Shown here: positions 35,793 through 47,743 of the stretch, one piece after another | How positions within the stretch are numbered: the stretch's first letter is position 1 | Layout: each line of letters starts with the position of its first letter | From: Halobacillus litoralis | Lineage (GTDB): Bacteria > Bacillota > Bacilli > Bacillales > Halobacillaceae | Reading direction: 5' to 3' | DNA length: 64,000 bases | Assembly (NCBI RefSeq): GCF_009856355.1 | Contig: NZ_WMEW01000002.1 | Location: 248,001 to 312,000, forward strand | Position numbers and translations under genes: made by a program | Notes under the pieces: model-generated | Told to the model about the DNA's origin: nothing | Databases searched by the model: none | What the model saw: only the letters and a program-made list of their open reading frames with translations

Positions 35793-36731
35793 TCACTCCG
35801 GCTTTTTGGCGATAATGCTGATCCAGTCTTCCATTTTATTTGTTTCCACAATTTCGAAGCCTGATTCAATCAAACGATCACGTACCATTTCTTTGCGGGC
35901 AGAAATGATTCCACACGTAATGAAATAGCCGCCTGGTTTCACGACACGGAAAGCATCATCTGTGAATTTTACAATAATCTCAGCCAGGATATTGGAAACG
36001 ATCAGGTCCGCTTCCCAATCCACACCTTCAAGCAGATCATTCACTTCGGAGGTCACCTGGTTTTCCACACCATTCAGCGCGGCATTGTTTTTCGTGCTCG
36101 AAACCGCCACATCATCCAGATCATAGGCATACGCATGCTCAGCCCCGAGAAGAACGGAAGCGACACTCAGGATTCCTGAGCCGGCACCGACATCAGCGAC
36201 GACATCTCCCTTTTCCAAATACTGTTCCAGTGCTTGGATGCTCAGAACCGTTGTTGGATGGGTCCCAGTACCAAAAGCCATACCCGGGTCCATTTCGATA
36301 ATGATTTCATCACTGGAGACAGGTGTGTAATCCTCCCACTCAGGAATGATGGTGATTTTCTCGGAAATTTTAACGGGCTTGTAATACTTTTTCCAAGCTG
36401 TAGCCCAGTCTTCTTCATGGATTTCCTGGACCGTTATTTCATTGCGGCCGATGTCAATGCCAAATTCAGTCAGATTGCTGATGGTTTTCTTCACTCCATC
36501 GACAGTCTCCATAAGAAAACTGTTCATAGGCATATAAGCCTTAACATAAACACCTTCCGCAGGGTAATCAGCAGGGTTCAGCTCATAAATTTCTCCAAGC
36601 TTCGTTTTCCTGCGCTGCATATCAGCCGGGTCCTCAATGACCACGCCGCTGGCACCGGATTCATGCAGAATATTTGATACAGGTTCAACCGCTTCTGTCG
36701 TCGTATGAACACAGACTTCAGACCATTTCAT
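35793..36731 (-). CDS. prmA: ribosomal protein L11 methyltransferase
   Basis: Methylates lysines and the N-terminus of ribosomal protein L11. 312 residues: N-terminal substrate-binding part (1-100), linker, then the Rossmann methyltransferase with VADVGAGSGILSVAS near residue 178 and SNILAEII near 244. The ATG at 36731 follows GGGTGGAG; the reading upstream to 36848 crosses the terminator of dnaJ and is not coding. Translated just ahead of rsmE. Confidence 0.97.
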   Translation of the reverse strand: MKWSEVCVHTTTEAVEPVSNILHESGASGVVIEDPADMQRRKTKLGEIYELNPADYPAEGVYVKAYMPMNSFLMETVDGVKKTISNLTEFGIDIGRNEITVQEIHEEDWATAWKKYYKPVKISEKITIIPEWEDYTPVSSDEIIIEMDPGMAFGTGTHPTTVLSIQALEQYLEKGDVVADVGAGSGILSVASVLLGAEHAYAYDLDDVAVSSTKNNAALNGVENQVTSEVNDLLEGVDWEADLIVSNILAEIIVKFTDDAFRVVKPGGYFITCGIISARKEMVRDRLIESGFEIVETNKMEDWISIIAKKPE

Positions 36732-36789
36732 TACACTCCACCCTCTTCTCTTATGTCTAAAAAAACCCGGAGGCCTTTTCTTCCCTCTC

Positions 36790-36858
36790 AAAAAAAGTCT
36801 GCACGATGAAAACAGGACATTGACTCGGAAATCACCTGCAAGTTCCATCGTACAGACT
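36790..36858 (-). terminator. dnaJ terminator
   Basis: AGTCTGTACGATG and CATCGTGCAGACT (36846-36858 and 36796-36808, one G-U pair) close a large 37-nt loop, followed by seven T on the minus strand. It probably only partly separates dnaJ from prmA. Confidence 0.75.
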
Positions 36859-36869
36859 CTGTTACATCC

Positions 36870-37997
36870 TTAGTCGCCTTTAAAAGCGCGCTTCATTCGC
36901 TCAAAGAAATTGCCGTGCTGTTCTTCAGCGGCTTCATTTCCACTAATATCATTAAATTCACGAAGAAGTTCCTTCTGGCGCTCGGTCAGGTTCTTCGGTG
37001 TGATGACTTTCGTCTTCACATGCTGATCGCCCTGGCCGCGGCCGTGAACATTCGGTGCGCCTTTTTCTTTAAGACGGAACGTTTTTCCTGTCTGCGTACC
37101 GGCAGGAATCTTCAGCTTCACATTCCCGTGAACCGTAGGCACCTGGATTTCGTCCCCAAGGGCTGCCTGTGCAAAGGTCAGAGGGACATCGCAGAAGATA
37201 TGGTCGCCTTCACGCTGGAAGAATTCATGCGGCTGCACACGGATGACAACAAACAAGTCGCCGGCCGGTCCGCCGTTGGCTCCGTCTTCCCCTTTGCCCT
37301 GGACACGGATCTGCTGGCCATCATCAATACCCGCAGGAATATCAAGATGGATCTTGTTGCGTGTTTTCACGCGGCCGTCGCCGCCGCACGTATTACATTT
37401 ATCCTTAATGATTTTTCCGCTGCCCTGGCAGTGGTGACAGACACGGCGGTTTACGACACGGCCGAATGGTGTGTTCTGCTCCTGATTAATCTGCCCGGAA
37501 CCTTGACAATGGGAACACGTTTCCGGTGTAGTTCCCGGTTTCGCCCCGGACCCATCACACGTATCACAGTCTTCCTCCACAGGAATTTCAATATCCGTGG
37601 ATTTCCCAAAGATGGCTTCTTCAAACTGAAGGGTCATTGTATATTGCAGATCGGCACCTTTACGAGGGGCGTTCGGATCACGGCGGCGGCCTCCACCACC
37701 GAAGAACATATCAAAGATATCACCGAATCCACCGAAGTCTTCTGCGCCTCCGCCAAATCCGCCGAAGCCTCCCTGGTTTGGACCGGCATGGCCGAACTGG
37801 TCATACTGGGCTCTCTTCTGCTGATCGCTCAGGGTTTCATAAGCTTCTTTTGCTTCCTTGAATTTTTCAGAAGCATTTTCCTCTTTGCTGACGTCTGGGT
37901 GATATTGACGAGCCAGCTTGCGGTAGGCTTTCTTAATTTCATCCTTCGAGGCATCCTTGGACACACCAAGCACCTCATAATAGTCACGTTTACTCAC
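36870..37997 (-). CDS. dnaJ: chaperone protein DnaJ
   Basis: Co-chaperone that stimulates DnaK's ATPase and delivers substrates. 375 residues, the same as in B. subtilis: J domain (1-70) with HPD in RQYHPDVS near 33, Gly/Phe-rich region (75-125), four CxxCxGxG zinc repeats ([32 protein letters not shown], about 145-210) and the C-terminal peptide-binding domains. The start is GTG at 37997 behind GGAGAGTGA. Follows dnaK but beyond a strong terminator. Confidence 0.98.
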   Translation of the reverse strand: MSKRDYYEVLGVSKDASKDEIKKAYRKLARQYHPDVSKEENASEKFKEAKEAYETLSDQQKRAQYDQFGHAGPNQGGFGGFGGGAEDFGGFGDIFDMFFGGGGRRRDPNAPRKGADLQYTMTLQFEEAIFGKSTDIEIPVEEDCDTCDGSGAKPGTTPETCSHCQGSGQINQEQNTPFGRVVNRRVCHHCQGSGKIIKDKCNTCGGDGRVKTRNKIHLDIPAGIDDGQQIRVQGKGEDGANGGPAGDLFVVIRVQPHEFFQREGDHIFCDVPLTFAQAALGDEIQVPTVHGNVKLKIPAGTQTGKTFRLKEKGAPNVHGRGQGDQHVKTKVITPKNLTERQKELLREFNDISGNEAAEEQHGNFFERMKRAFKGD

Positions 37998-38092
37998 TTG
38001 TAGATCACTCTCCCGGACGCTATTACATAACGTTAATATTAACACTGAAGGGTAGGGCGGGCAACCGTCACCGCTTCCCCTTCTTATTCATT

Positions 38093-38134
38093 AAAAAAGT
38101 CAAAGTCAAGAAGATCCTGACTTTGACTTTTTTT
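38093..38134. terminator. dnaK-dnaJ intergenic terminator
   Basis: GTCAAAGTCA and its complement TGACTTTGAC around a 9-nt loop, with A and T runs on both sides, lie 11 nt past the dnaK stop. It probably reduces dnaJ expression relative to dnaK. Confidence 0.9.
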
Positions 38135-38144
38135 CTACGCTATC

Positions 38145-39998
<1,854 letters not shown>

Positions 39999-40014
39999 TC
40001 ATCTACCTGTTTTT

Positions 40015-40560
40015 TTATTGGTTTACTTTTACCATTGACGGGCGGATAACCCGGTCTTTCAAGCGATAGCCCTTCTGGAGCTCTTCCACTACGATATTGG
40101 ACTCGTAGTTTTCATCCTCTACCTGCATCACTGCCTGATGAAGATGTGGGTCAAACTCTTCTCCCTGGGCAGGGATGACCTCTACGCCTTCTTTCTCAAG
40201 AGCGGTTTTGAACTGGTCGTAGACCATTTTCATACCGTTGGCAAGGTTTTTGGCGGCGTCACTGTCCACCTCTACCTGCAGGGCTCTATCGAAGTTATCT
40301 AAAGCTGGAATCAGCTCTTCAATAAGACTTTGGGATCGATATTTCCGATCCGCCTCTTTTTCCTTCTGGGTACGACGGCGGAAATTATCATAGTCTGCCT
40401 GAAGACGAATCAGCCGGTTGTTGAGCTCCTCTTTTTCCTGACGGAGCTGCTCTATTTCCCCTTGAGATTCTTCGGTTTCTTCTACAACTTCACCTTGAAC
40501 CTCTTCCGGTTCCTGCTGTTCATCTTTTTCATCAATGATTTCCTGTTTGTTCTCTTCCAT
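40015..40560 (-). CDS. grpE: nucleotide exchange factor GrpE
   Basis: Releases ADP from DnaK. 181 residues: a very acidic N-terminal tail (residues 1-40, rich in Glu and Gln), a long coiled coil (about 40-110) and the C-terminal beta wing with the [14 protein letters not shown] signature near 140. GGAGGTG with 6 nt selects the ATG at 40560. An attenuating terminator separates it from hrcA upstream. Confidence 0.98.
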   Translation of the reverse strand: MEENKQEIIDEKDEQQEPEEVQGEVVEETEESQGEIEQLRQEKEELNNRLIRLQADYDNFRRRTQKEKEADRKYRSQSLIEELIPALDNFDRALQVEVDSDAAKNLANGMKMVYDQFKTALEKEGVEVIPAQGEEFDPHLHQAVMQVEDENYESNIVVEELQKGYRLKDRVIRPSMVKVNQ

Positions 40561-40633
40561 GACTTCCACCTCCTACTATCCATTACACCGTTATTGAATA
40601 TAACATGAATCTATATCCTAAAAAAGCATCACA

Positions 40634-40674
40634 CAAAAAGAAGCGATGGGAAAACCGCCCCATCTTCTTTTTGC
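40634..40674 (-). terminator. hrcA-grpE intergenic terminator
   Basis: On the minus strand AAAAAGAAGATGGG and CCCATCGCTTCTTTTT pair with an internal bulge, ending in a T run. It lies 12 nt past the hrcA stop and may make the rest of the operon less expressed or need its own promoter. Confidence 0.7.
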
Positions 40675-40685
40675 CGTTCACAGGA

Positions 40686-41708
40686 TCAATACCAGCCCCG
40701 GAACGTGTTGGTCATATGCTTGGATAGTACATGCATCAATGAAAACATCCGGTTATACTCCATGCGCGTCGGACCTAATAAAGCAATGGTCCCCATCTGG
40801 TCATTGCCAAGGTGATAGGTAGCTGTTATCAGGCTGCAGTTCTGCATGGAGTCGAATGGATTCTCCTGACCTATTCTGACTTGGATGCCTTCCTGACCGG
40901 AACGCAGCAGATCAGCCATTTCATTTTCCTGTTCAATCGTCGCATACAGCGACCGGACCTTTTCCAGATCCCTGAACTCCGGCTGCATGAGAATGTTTGT
41001 CTTACCACCGATATACAGCTTTGTCGGATGGTCTTCCACAAGCGCGGACCTTAAATAAGAGAAGGCCTCTTCATGGTGATCCATATGGTGCCTTAACATC
41101 TCGTTAATTTCCGTATAGAGCTTCTCGTGCAGCTTCACAAGGGGAACACCCTGCAGACGCTGATTCAGGATGTTGACCATCTTCTCAAGGTCTGTGCCTT
41201 TCATTTCCACAGGCACGTTGAACGCTCTGTGCTCCACATGCCCGGTGTCTGTAACAAGAATGGCAATCGCAGAATGTTCAGAGAGCGGAACGATTTGAAG
41301 CTGCTTAAGCTTCGTCTCAAATACTTCCGGCCCCAGGATGATGGAAGTATAGTTGGTCATTTCAGACAGAATGCCTGCCGATTTCTGAACCACTCGTTCA
41401 AATTCCATCATTTTTTCGTTAAAGGCATCTCTGATCGTAACGATTTCCTGCCGGGACAACCGCAGCGGAGAGAGCAGATGGTCGACATAAAAGCGGTAGC
41501 CCTTCTCAGAAGGGACCCTTCCGGATGAGGAGTGGGTCTTTTCAATAAAACCCTGATCCTCAAGGTCGGCCATTTCATTACGTATCGTAGCGGAGCTGAA
41601 TGTTACAGCTTCTTTCTTTGCTATGGTACGCGATCCTACCGGCTGAGCGGTCAGAATGAAATCATCAATAATCACTTGCAAAATCAGCAATTGTCTATCT
41701 GTTAACAT
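40686..41708 (-). CDS. hrcA: heat-inducible transcription repressor HrcA
   Basis: Represses class I heat-shock genes by binding CIRCE, with GroEL as co-regulator. 340 residues: an N-terminal winged helix (1-75, VGSRTIAKKEAVTFSSATIRNEMADLE), then a GAF-like dimerisation domain with an insert. The ATG at 41708 follows GAGGTGATC. First gene of its operon and autoregulated through the CIRCE element 16 nt upstream. Confidence 0.98.
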   Translation of the reverse strand: MLTDRQLLILQVIIDDFILTAQPVGSRTIAKKEAVTFSSATIRNEMADLEDQGFIEKTHSSSGRVPSEKGYRFYVDHLLSPLRLSRQEIVTIRDAFNEKMMEFERVVQKSAGILSEMTNYTSIILGPEVFETKLKQLQIVPLSEHSAIAILVTDTGHVEHRAFNVPVEMKGTDLEKMVNILNQRLQGVPLVKLHEKLYTEINEMLRHHMDHHEEAFSYLRSALVEDHPTKLYIGGKTNILMQPEFRDLEKVRSLYATIEQENEMADLLRSGQEGIQVRIGQENPFDSMQNCSLITATYHLGNDQMGTIALLGPTRMEYNRMFSLMHVLSKHMTNTFRGWY

Positions 41709-41723
41709 CGATGATCACCTCTG

Positions 41724-41750
41724 TTAGCACTCGTTTTAAGTGAGTGCTAA
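41724..41750. promoter_or_regulatory. CIRCE operator
   Basis: Perfect consensus: TTAGCACTC (41724-41732), 9 nt, GAGTGCTAA (41742-41750). It lies between the hrcA promoter and start codon, so HrcA bound here blocks transcription and perhaps destabilises the RNA. Confidence 0.99.
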
Positions 41751-41760
41751 ATCTAATAAT

Positions 41761-41789
41761 AAATTATCAAAAGGGTCCGGTGATGTCAA
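41761..41789 (-). promoter_or_regulatory. hrcA operon promoter
   Basis: Perfect TTGACA (41784-41789); with 17 nt spacing the -10 is TAATTT (41761-41766), with 15 nt GATAAT. The -35 is convincing, the -10 less so. Confidence 0.65.
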
Positions 41790-41807
41790 CGGAAAACCAT
41801 CAATTTT

Positions 41808-42947
41808 TCATTCGTCCAGCAGGAATTCCTGGAACACTTCGTTCCCAAGGATTCTTCCCCGTGGTGTGAGCTGGATAAACCCGTTGTTTTCCTGAATCAG
41901 CTGCCTGTTTTTCAATGTTCCAAGTGCGTCACCGAAAACGTTATCCATCGGCTTCTGGTATTTCTTATAAAACCGCTCCATGGATACCCCCTGCGTTTTC
42001 CTCAACCCAAGAAACATTTCTTCTTCCATTTCTTCTTTGGTTGTGATGGGTTCCTCATGAAGAATCGGTTTTCCGTCTTCTCCTGCCTTTTTCACGTAGG
42101 CTGGCAGCGGTCGGATATTGATTGTCCGTTTCCCAGGCATATATCCATGGGCACCCGCCCCGATTCCGTAGTAATATTCGTTATTCCAGTATGTCAGGTT
42201 GTGTTTACTTTCAAACCCTGGAAGAGCAAAGTTGCTGATCTCATACTGATGAGCTCCGGCCGCAGCGAGTTTACGCTGGAGAAGCTCATACATCTGGGCC
42301 TCATCCTCTTCCGGCGCTTTTGTCAGTTTCCCTTTTTTATAACGCTGATAAAAAATCGTTTTTGGTTCGATCTGCAGCGAATACGAAGAATAATGAGGCA
42401 GGCCGAACTGGACGGCTTCATCCACTGTTTTTTCAAAATCCTCCACCGTCTGGCCGGGAAGAGCGTACATCAGATCAATGCTCACATTTGTAAGACCTGC
42501 CTGCACAAGACGATCTATGTTTGTATACACATCTTTGACTTTGTGCACCCGTCCGATTTTTTCCAGCATCTCATCATCAAACACCTGGACACCGAGCGAT
42601 ATCCGATTGACTCCATAGGCTTTCAATAAACGCACCTTCTCAAGATCGAGATCACCCGGGTTCGCTTCAAACGTATATTCCTCGCATGAGGCTGTATCAA
42701 AGTGGTCATCAATCATCTTCAGGAGCTTTTCCAGCTGCTTATGGTTGACGGCTGTAGGTGTTCCTCCACCGACAAAAATTGTACGGACACGGGCTTTCTC
42801 TCCCGGGATATATGCGTGTATTTCTTTTTCCAACGCTTCTAAATACTCATCTGCCAGCCGTTCATTGTAAAAGAACTTCGTAAAGTCGCAGTAATGACAG
42901 ATCTGTTGACAGAAAGGAATGTGTATATAAGCGGATGGGATATTCAT
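41808..42947 (-). CDS. hemW: radical SAM heme chaperone HemW
   Basis: Radical SAM protein of the HemN/HemW family, 379 residues; the short form lacks the trip-wire residues of true coproporphyrinogen oxidase and is held to insert heme into respiratory enzymes. The [4Fe-4S] motif CQQICHYCDF stands near residue 15, GGGTPT near 62 and the C-terminal HemN domain begins about 300. The ATG at 42947 lies 8 nt behind GGTGG; a GTG four codons earlier overlaps that site. It lies between lepA and hrcA as in B. subtilis. Confidence 0.93.
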   Translation of the reverse strand: MNIPSAYIHIPFCQQICHYCDFTKFFYNERLADEYLEALEKEIHAYIPGEKARVRTIFVGGGTPTAVNHKQLEKLLKMIDDHFDTASCEEYTFEANPGDLDLEKVRLLKAYGVNRISLGVQVFDDEMLEKIGRVHKVKDVYTNIDRLVQAGLTNVSIDLMYALPGQTVEDFEKTVDEAVQFGLPHYSSYSLQIEPKTIFYQRYKKGKLTKAPEEDEAQMYELLQRKLAAAGAHQYEISNFALPGFESKHNLTYWNNEYYYGIGAGAHGYMPGKRTINIRPLPAYVKKAGEDGKPILHEEPITTKEEMEEEMFLGLRKTQGVSMERFYKKYQKPMDNVFGDALGTLKNRQLIQENNGFIQLTPRGRILGNEVFQEFLLDE

Positions 42948-42965
42948 GGATGTTTCCACCTTTCA

Positions 42966-43002
42966 TAAGGAAAACCGCAAGAGAATAGTCTCCTGCGGTC
43001 TT
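42966..43002 (-). terminator. lepA terminator (weak)
   Basis: ACCGCA-GGAGA pairs with TCTCT-TGCGGT, followed by TTTTCCTT on the minus strand, 18 nt past the lepA stop. The T run is interrupted, so termination may be partial and hemW partly cotranscribed. Confidence 0.65.
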
Positions 43003-43020
43003 TATAGTAAAACTGTTCGT

Positions 43021-44835
43021 TTAGTCTTCGTTCAGATCAAGCACAGACATGAAGGCTTCCTGAGGGACTTCCACAGAGCCTACCATCTTCATGCGCTTCT
43101 TCCCTTCTTTCTGCTTCTCAAGCAGTTTACGCTTACGGGAGATATCTCCTCCGTAACATTTGGAAAGGACATTTTTACGCATCGCCTTGATTGTGGTACG
43201 GGCAATGATTTTGTTCCCGATTGCAGCCTGCACCGGAACCTCAAACTGCTGTCTCGGGATGAGTTCTTTCAACTTTTCAGCAATCAGCTTTCCACGCTCA
43301 TAAGCGAAGTCTCTGTGAACGATGAAGGAAAGCGCGTCAATGGTATCTCCGTTAAGAAGGATATCCATCTTCACAAGATTGGATACGCGGTAGCCGATCA
43401 GCTCATAATCGAAGGACGCATATCCCTTCGTCTGAGATTTCAAGGAATCGAAAAAGTCATAGACGATTTCAGACAACGGGATCTCATATACGATATTCAC
43501 ACGATTATCATCAAGGTACTGCATATCCATGAAGTTCCCGCGCTTACGCTGGCAGATCTCCATAACCGGACCTACATAATCATTCGGAACCATAATGGTG
43601 GCTCTTACAAAGGGTTCCTGCACCTCATCCAATGTCTGGTTATCAGGCATCATTGATGGGTTGTCGACATTCATTTCAGAGCCGTCTGTCGTCGTAACCT
43701 TGTAAATTACGCTTGGAGCCGTCGTGATGAGGTCGATTTTGTATTCACGCTCGATCCGCTCCTGGATAATTTCCATGTGCAGCATCCCGAGGAAACCACA
43801 GCGGAAACCAAACCCAAGCGCCTGGGATGTCTCTGCTTCGAATTGGAGGGAGGAATCATTGAGTTCCAGACGCTCCAGTGCATCACGCAGGTCGTTATAT
43901 TTGCTGGCATCGACCGGATACATCCCGCAGAATACCATTGGATTCATGCGCTTATAACCCGGAAGCGGTTCAGCAGCAGGGTTGGAGGACAGCGTAATCG
44001 TGTCACCCACACGGCTGTCTCCGATGTTCTTGATGGAGGCCGTCAAGTATCCGACATCACCGACCGTCAGTTCTTTTTTCTGGGTCGGGGTCGGACGGAA
44101 GACGCCCAGTTCATTGACTTCAAACTCCTTGCCTGTCGCCATCATTTTTATTTTGTCGCCCATTTTAATTGAACCTTCACGGACGCAGACATAGGCAACG
44201 ACACCGCGGTAGGAATCATAAAGGGAATCAAAGATCAATGCTTTCGTCGGATCTTGGACCCCGCCTTCAGGGGCAGGGATATCGGTCACGATCCGTTCCA
44301 GAATTTCGTCGATGCCGACTCCTTCCTTGGCCGAAGCGAGAATCGCATCAGACGCATCAATGCCGATGACGTCTTCAATTTCCTGCTTAATCCGGTCAGG
44401 ATCAGCACCAGGAAGGTCGATCTTGTTAATAACCGGGATGATTTCCAAATCGTTTTCCAACGCCAGATACACGTTTGCCAGTGTCTGGGCTTCGATCCCC
44501 TGTGCAGCGTCAACGACAAGAATCGCCCCTTCGCAGGCAGCAAGGCTTCGGGAAACCTCATATGTAAAATCGACGTGGCCCGGAGTATCAATCAGGTGAA
44601 ACGTGTAATCCAAACCGTCATTCGCTTCGTAATTCAATTGAACGGCGTTCAGTTTAATCGTAATCCCGCGCTCACGTTCCAGATCCATCGCATCAAGGAA
44701 CTGCTCTTTCATTTCACGCTGGGTTAAAGCTTTTGTTTTTTCTAAGATACGGTCCGCCAATGTCGATTTCCCATGGTCGATATGGGCAATAATCGAAAAG
44801 TTCCGGACCCTTTCCTGTTTGTTTTGTGCTGTCAA
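43021..44835 (-). CDS. lepA: elongation factor 4 (LepA)
   Basis: Ribosome-bound GTPase (EF4), 604 residues. G domain with AHIDHGKST near residue 18, DTPGHVDF near 82 and NKIDLPGA near 137; then domains II, III, V and the LepA-specific C-terminal domain (about 490-604, ending in DLNED). The start is TTG at 44835, 6 nt behind AGGAGTGA. It lies between yqxA/spoIIP and hemW in Bacillus order. Confidence 0.98.
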   Translation of the reverse strand: MTAQNKQERVRNFSIIAHIDHGKSTLADRILEKTKALTQREMKEQFLDAMDLERERGITIKLNAVQLNYEANDGLDYTFHLIDTPGHVDFTYEVSRSLAACEGAILVVDAAQGIEAQTLANVYLALENDLEIIPVINKIDLPGADPDRIKQEIEDVIGIDASDAILASAKEGVGIDEILERIVTDIPAPEGGVQDPTKALIFDSLYDSYRGVVAYVCVREGSIKMGDKIKMMATGKEFEVNELGVFRPTPTQKKELTVGDVGYLTASIKNIGDSRVGDTITLSSNPAAEPLPGYKRMNPMVFCGMYPVDASKYNDLRDALERLELNDSSLQFEAETSQALGFGFRCGFLGMLHMEIIQERIEREYKIDLITTAPSVIYKVTTTDGSEMNVDNPSMMPDNQTLDEVQEPFVRATIMVPNDYVGPVMEICQRKRGNFMDMQYLDDNRVNIVYEIPLSEIVYDFFDSLKSQTKGYASFDYELIGYRVSNLVKMDILLNGDTIDALSFIVHRDFAYERGKLIAEKLKELIPRQQFEVPVQAAIGNKIIARTTIKAMRKNVLSKCYGGDISRKRKLLEKQKEGKKRMKMVGSVEVPQEAFMSVLDLNED

Positions 44836-44928
44836 CTTAAATCACTCCTACTGAATTCGACACAAATATCTAGGTTGATTATAGCAGTAACCCCCGGATT
44901 ATTCAATGGCATAGAAAAGCAGGCCGGA

Positions 44929-45249
44929 TCAGCCTGCCTGAATTATTTCGGAGGCAATGACGATCAAACCGTTGAACGTGACCGCCACCCCTTCTCCAAT
45001 CCCGGCAGCCAGACGGGTGATCCACGGAACATCTTCTGGTTGGGAAGAAGGATGGCAGTCCTTTTCGGCCGCGTGTATTTGTTCTGTTGTGCCAGTGGGG
45101 GACTGCCGGTCTTCTGCTTTTTCTTCTACCTCCTCCGGCTGATGGACGGACACAGCCTCATCAAGCTTTTCATTATTCTTCTCAATGCCGTACAAAGCGC
45201 CGGCAATAAAGACTCCGAACAGGATGATCAGACCGGCCAGTCCCTTCAT
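44929..45249 (-). CDS. yqxA: YqxA-like protein, DUF3679
   Basis: A 106-residue protein of unknown function restricted to spore formers. One N-terminal transmembrane helix (residues 4-21), a Glu-rich hydrophilic middle and a C-terminal amphipathic or hydrophobic segment (about 80-104, ITRLAAGIGEGVAVTFNGLIVIASEII). Position between spoIIP and lepA is the yqxA position. GGAGGGAC precedes the ATG at 45249. Cotranscribed with spoIIP (12 nt). Confidence 0.8.
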   Translation of the reverse strand: MKGLAGLIILFGVFIAGALYGIEKNNEKLDEAVSVHQPEEVEEKAEDRQSPTGTTEQIHAAEKDCHPSSQPEDVPWITRLAAGIGEGVAVTFNGLIVIASEIIQAG

Positions 45250-45261
45250 GATCGTCCCTCC

Positions 45262-46413
45262 TTATGGTTCTGTCGTTACTTTTTGTTCGTCGAAGTAGTA
45301 GTCGCTGAATACTTCAGCCATGATGTCCGCTGAACGGTACAGCTCATCCAAATTGTTATAGACGCCTCCGAATTCGATCAGAATGGCATTTGGGTTGATG
45401 TCCTGATTGTACACCCCATCCACCCCCGACCCTTTTTTAGTAATAACCCCGCGGCTGATACCCGGGTAGGCCTCCTCCAGTTTGTTGTGAAGAGCAGTGG
45501 CAAATGCAAGGTTCTTCTCATAACCAGGATGCTCCGCACCAATAACAAAAGCAAAACGAGCGTAGTCCTTCCCATTTATCGTCGTTGTCGTATGCTCTCT
45601 TCCAAGGCTGTCCCTGTGAAGATCAAAGAAGTAGATCAACGAATCATTGGTGCCTGCCGCTTCCTCCACTACCGGCCGGACAGCATCATAAGACTGATAG
45701 TATTTCATACCTTTCTCACTTCGAAGGGCGGCTACATCTGTTTTATCAACGATTGTCCCTACTCCTCTTCTTTCCAGACTCTTTCCTAAACGGTCTCCTA
45801 CAAGGGTGATATTCACTTTACCATCATAAACGGTCGATTCATCAGGAAGGTGGGGATAAAAGGATTCGGTGTTGTGCGTATGGTAAATATACACATGGTC
45901 CTCTCCCACAGGTTCGGCTTCCTGGTCAGTACCAGAATCCTTCTCCTCTATTTCCCCCTCTTCCCCTCGTTCTTCTACTTCAAGAGGCGGCTCTGATTCA
46001 ATTGGGAGTGTAGAAAAGTCCGTTCCCTGCCCGGCAATGATAATCTGACTGTTGTAGGAAGATAAACCGGGAATTTCTCTACCAAGGAGGCTTCGCGGGT
46101 CATTGGGTGTCAAACTTGTCAGCAGTTGAAAAGAGAGGGAGGTGAGGCCGGGAATCCTGTTTCCCTCCGGATGCGCATCTTTGAACACCCGGTTCTCCAT
46201 TTCAAACAAATAGATGAAGGATCCACCTTTCAGCTTCGCCGTCCATTCCTGTATCGTATCGGAATACAGCCGGTAGGTCGTTTTCGCACCAGTAAGCACC
46301 CCGATGCCAATGAATAGCAGAAGCAGGATGGTGACACTCAGCACAACCCACCGGGTCCCGCGTTTCACAACGTTTCCGTCCTTCTTTTTCCACTTGTCCG
46401 GGTAACGGTACAT
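45262..46413 (-). CDS. spoIIP: stage II sporulation protein P
   Basis: Peptidoglycan amidase and endopeptidase that works with SpoIID and SpoIIM to thin septal peptidoglycan and drive engulfment. 383 residues: a transmembrane helix at about 22-45, a long acidic linker (175-205, Glu-rich) and the catalytic domain from about 205, beginning with VYIYHTHNTESFYPHLP (metal His, Glu) and with FFDLHRDS near 277. The ATG at 46413 lies behind GAGGAGG, which is part of a hairpin (46414-46466). In the mother cell, transcription is normally sigma-E dependent. Confidence 0.95.
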   Translation of the reverse strand: MYRYPDKWKKKDGNVVKRGTRWVVLSVTILLLLFIGIGVLTGAKTTYRLYSDTIQEWTAKLKGGSFIYLFEMENRVFKDAHPEGNRIPGLTSLSFQLLTSLTPNDPRSLLGREIPGLSSYNSQIIIAGQGTDFSTLPIESEPPLEVEERGEEGEIEEKDSGTDQEAEPVGEDHVYIYHTHNTESFYPHLPDESTVYDGKVNITLVGDRLGKSLERRGVGTIVDKTDVAALRSEKGMKYYQSYDAVRPVVEEAAGTNDSLIYFFDLHRDSLGREHTTTTINGKDYARFAFVIGAEHPGYEKNLAFATALHNKLEEAYPGISRGVITKKGSGVDGVYNQDINPNAILIEFGGVYNNLDELYRSADIMAEVFSDYYFDEQKVTTEP

Positions 46414-46466
46414 AAAAAATCCTCCTCTCATACACATCTAGTAAATGGTATGAGAAAGAGGATTTT
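46414..46466 (-). terminator. gpr terminator overlapping the spoIIP ribosome site
   Basis: On the minus strand the arm AAAATCCTCTTTCTCATAC (46448-46466) pairs with GTATGAGAGGAGGATTTT (46416-46433), 16 bp with one internal loop, followed by TTTTTT and at once by the spoIIP ATG. The right arm contains the GAGGAGG ribosome site of spoIIP. Confidence 0.8.
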
Positions 46467-46497
46467 CATAGAACCGGTCTCTATCATTTTTTCTATT

Positions 46498-47583
46498 TTA
46501 GTATGACTCAAGGCGGCCGTCTTCGACACCGGAGTGAAGCGCTCCGTTAATACCGGAGGCAATAACACAGGCCATATCTTTAATAAAACTATCCACTTCC
46601 TTCGGGGTCACCATCAAGTTATGACCCAGAGGAGTCAATACTTCCTTGATCAGCTGCTTTTTCTCATGTTCGGCAAGTTGACCAAACATCCCCATCACCG
46701 CCTGGCTCTGTTCATCATCAGGATGGTCTTCTTCTGTCAGGGTTTTTCTTTCAAAGGGATTAAGAGCCGGAGACAATGCATTGGATGGACGGTCTTTCTC
46801 CCTCCACTCGCGTCCGAAGTGCTTGAGTACATAGTCAATGGTATCACTCGTAATGGTAACAGCATCCACAACCGTCGGCACCCCTATGGAGATGACGGGA
46901 ATCCCATACGTTTCCCGGCTGATTTCCTTTCGTTTGTTTCCGACGCCGGATCCGGGGTGTATGCCCGTGTCAGACAGCTGAATCGTCGCATTGATCCGGT
47001 TAATGGACCTGGAAGCAAGAGCATCGATAACGAGGACAAAATCAGGCTTGATTTCCTCGATAATGCCATGAACCATATCACTCGTTTCAATGCCGGTGAC
47101 TCCCATGACCCCCGGGGTGACCGCCGAAACCGGACGCCAGCCTTCCGCGACGGTTTCCGGATGCAGTTCAAACAAATGGCTGGTTACGTAAACATCTTCG
47201 GTCACAAGCGGACCAAGAGCATCCGGGGTCACATTATGGTTCCCAAGCCCGACGATCAGTCCACGGTCCATATCCTTGATGCCGCATGCTTCCACCAATT
47301 TTCTCAATTGTACCGAAAGCGTTTCTGCCAGGTTTTCCTGAAGTTCCTTGTCCTGTTTACGAATGGCCAGGGATTCCAGGGTCACATAATGCCCCGGCTT
47401 CTTGCCGATTCTCTCGGCCCCGGCCTCATCGACCGTGACATAGGTGATGGTGATGTCATTCTCCTTGTTTTCATGGACTTCCACCCCGTCTCTGTCTGAG
47501 GATGACGGATCATCCTTTACATTCATTTCCTGCGCTTCAAGCGCCAGATCCGTGCGGATTGAGTAGTTGAATCGTTCTTCCAT
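46498..47583 (-). CDS. gpr: germination protease (GPR)
   Basis: Degrades small acid-soluble spore proteins during germination to give amino acids. 361 residues of the A25 peptidase family; made as zymogen in the forespore and self-cleaved near the N-terminus (the [18 protein letters not shown] start region). Conserved blocks: [14 protein letters not shown] near 128, [28 protein letters not shown] region near 205, and [13 protein letters not shown] near 228. AAGGAGGC selects the ATG at 47583. Divergent from rpsT; the usual sigma-F/G promoter could not be placed with confidence. Confidence 0.97.
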   Translation of the reverse strand: MEERFNYSIRTDLALEAQEMNVKDDPSSSDRDGVEVHENKENDITITYVTVDEAGAERIGKKPGHYVTLESLAIRKQDKELQENLAETLSVQLRKLVEACGIKDMDRGLIVGLGNHNVTPDALGPLVTEDVYVTSHLFELHPETVAEGWRPVSAVTPGVMGVTGIETSDMVHGIIEEIKPDFVLVIDALASRSINRINATIQLSDTGIHPGSGVGNKRKEISRETYGIPVISIGVPTVVDAVTITSDTIDYVLKHFGREWREKDRPSNALSPALNPFERKTLTEEDHPDDEQSQAVMGMFGQLAEHEKKQLIKEVLTPLGHNLMVTPKEVDSFIKDMACVIASGINGALHSGVEDGRLESY

Positions 47584-47662
47584 AACGTCAGCCTCCTTAT
47601 CCAAATGTTCTCCCAAGCATAAGAAAACTATGCAGATGATCGGATAAGGATTGAGATAAGTA

Positions 47663-47691
47663 TTGAAAACAGCTGGCTGCTCTGGTAAAAT
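47663..47691 (+). promoter_or_regulatory. rpsT promoter
   Basis: TTGAAA (47663-47668), 17 nt, TAAAAT (47686-47691), 52 nt upstream of rpsT. Good sigma-A match. Confidence 0.85.
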
Positions 47692-47743
47692 GTCTTTTGT
47701 TCGATATGAATGAGTCTTTTGTTTTTACCTAGGAGGTGAAACC

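Noticed and set aside
36915..38003. 362-codon open frame on the plus strand, opposite dnaJ
   Set aside because: Antisense shadow of a highly conserved gene; no start signal, composition unlike real proteins.
46534..47499. 321-codon open frame opposite gpr
   Set aside because: Basic, His/Arg-rich translation with no recognisable domain, while gpr on the other strand is certain.
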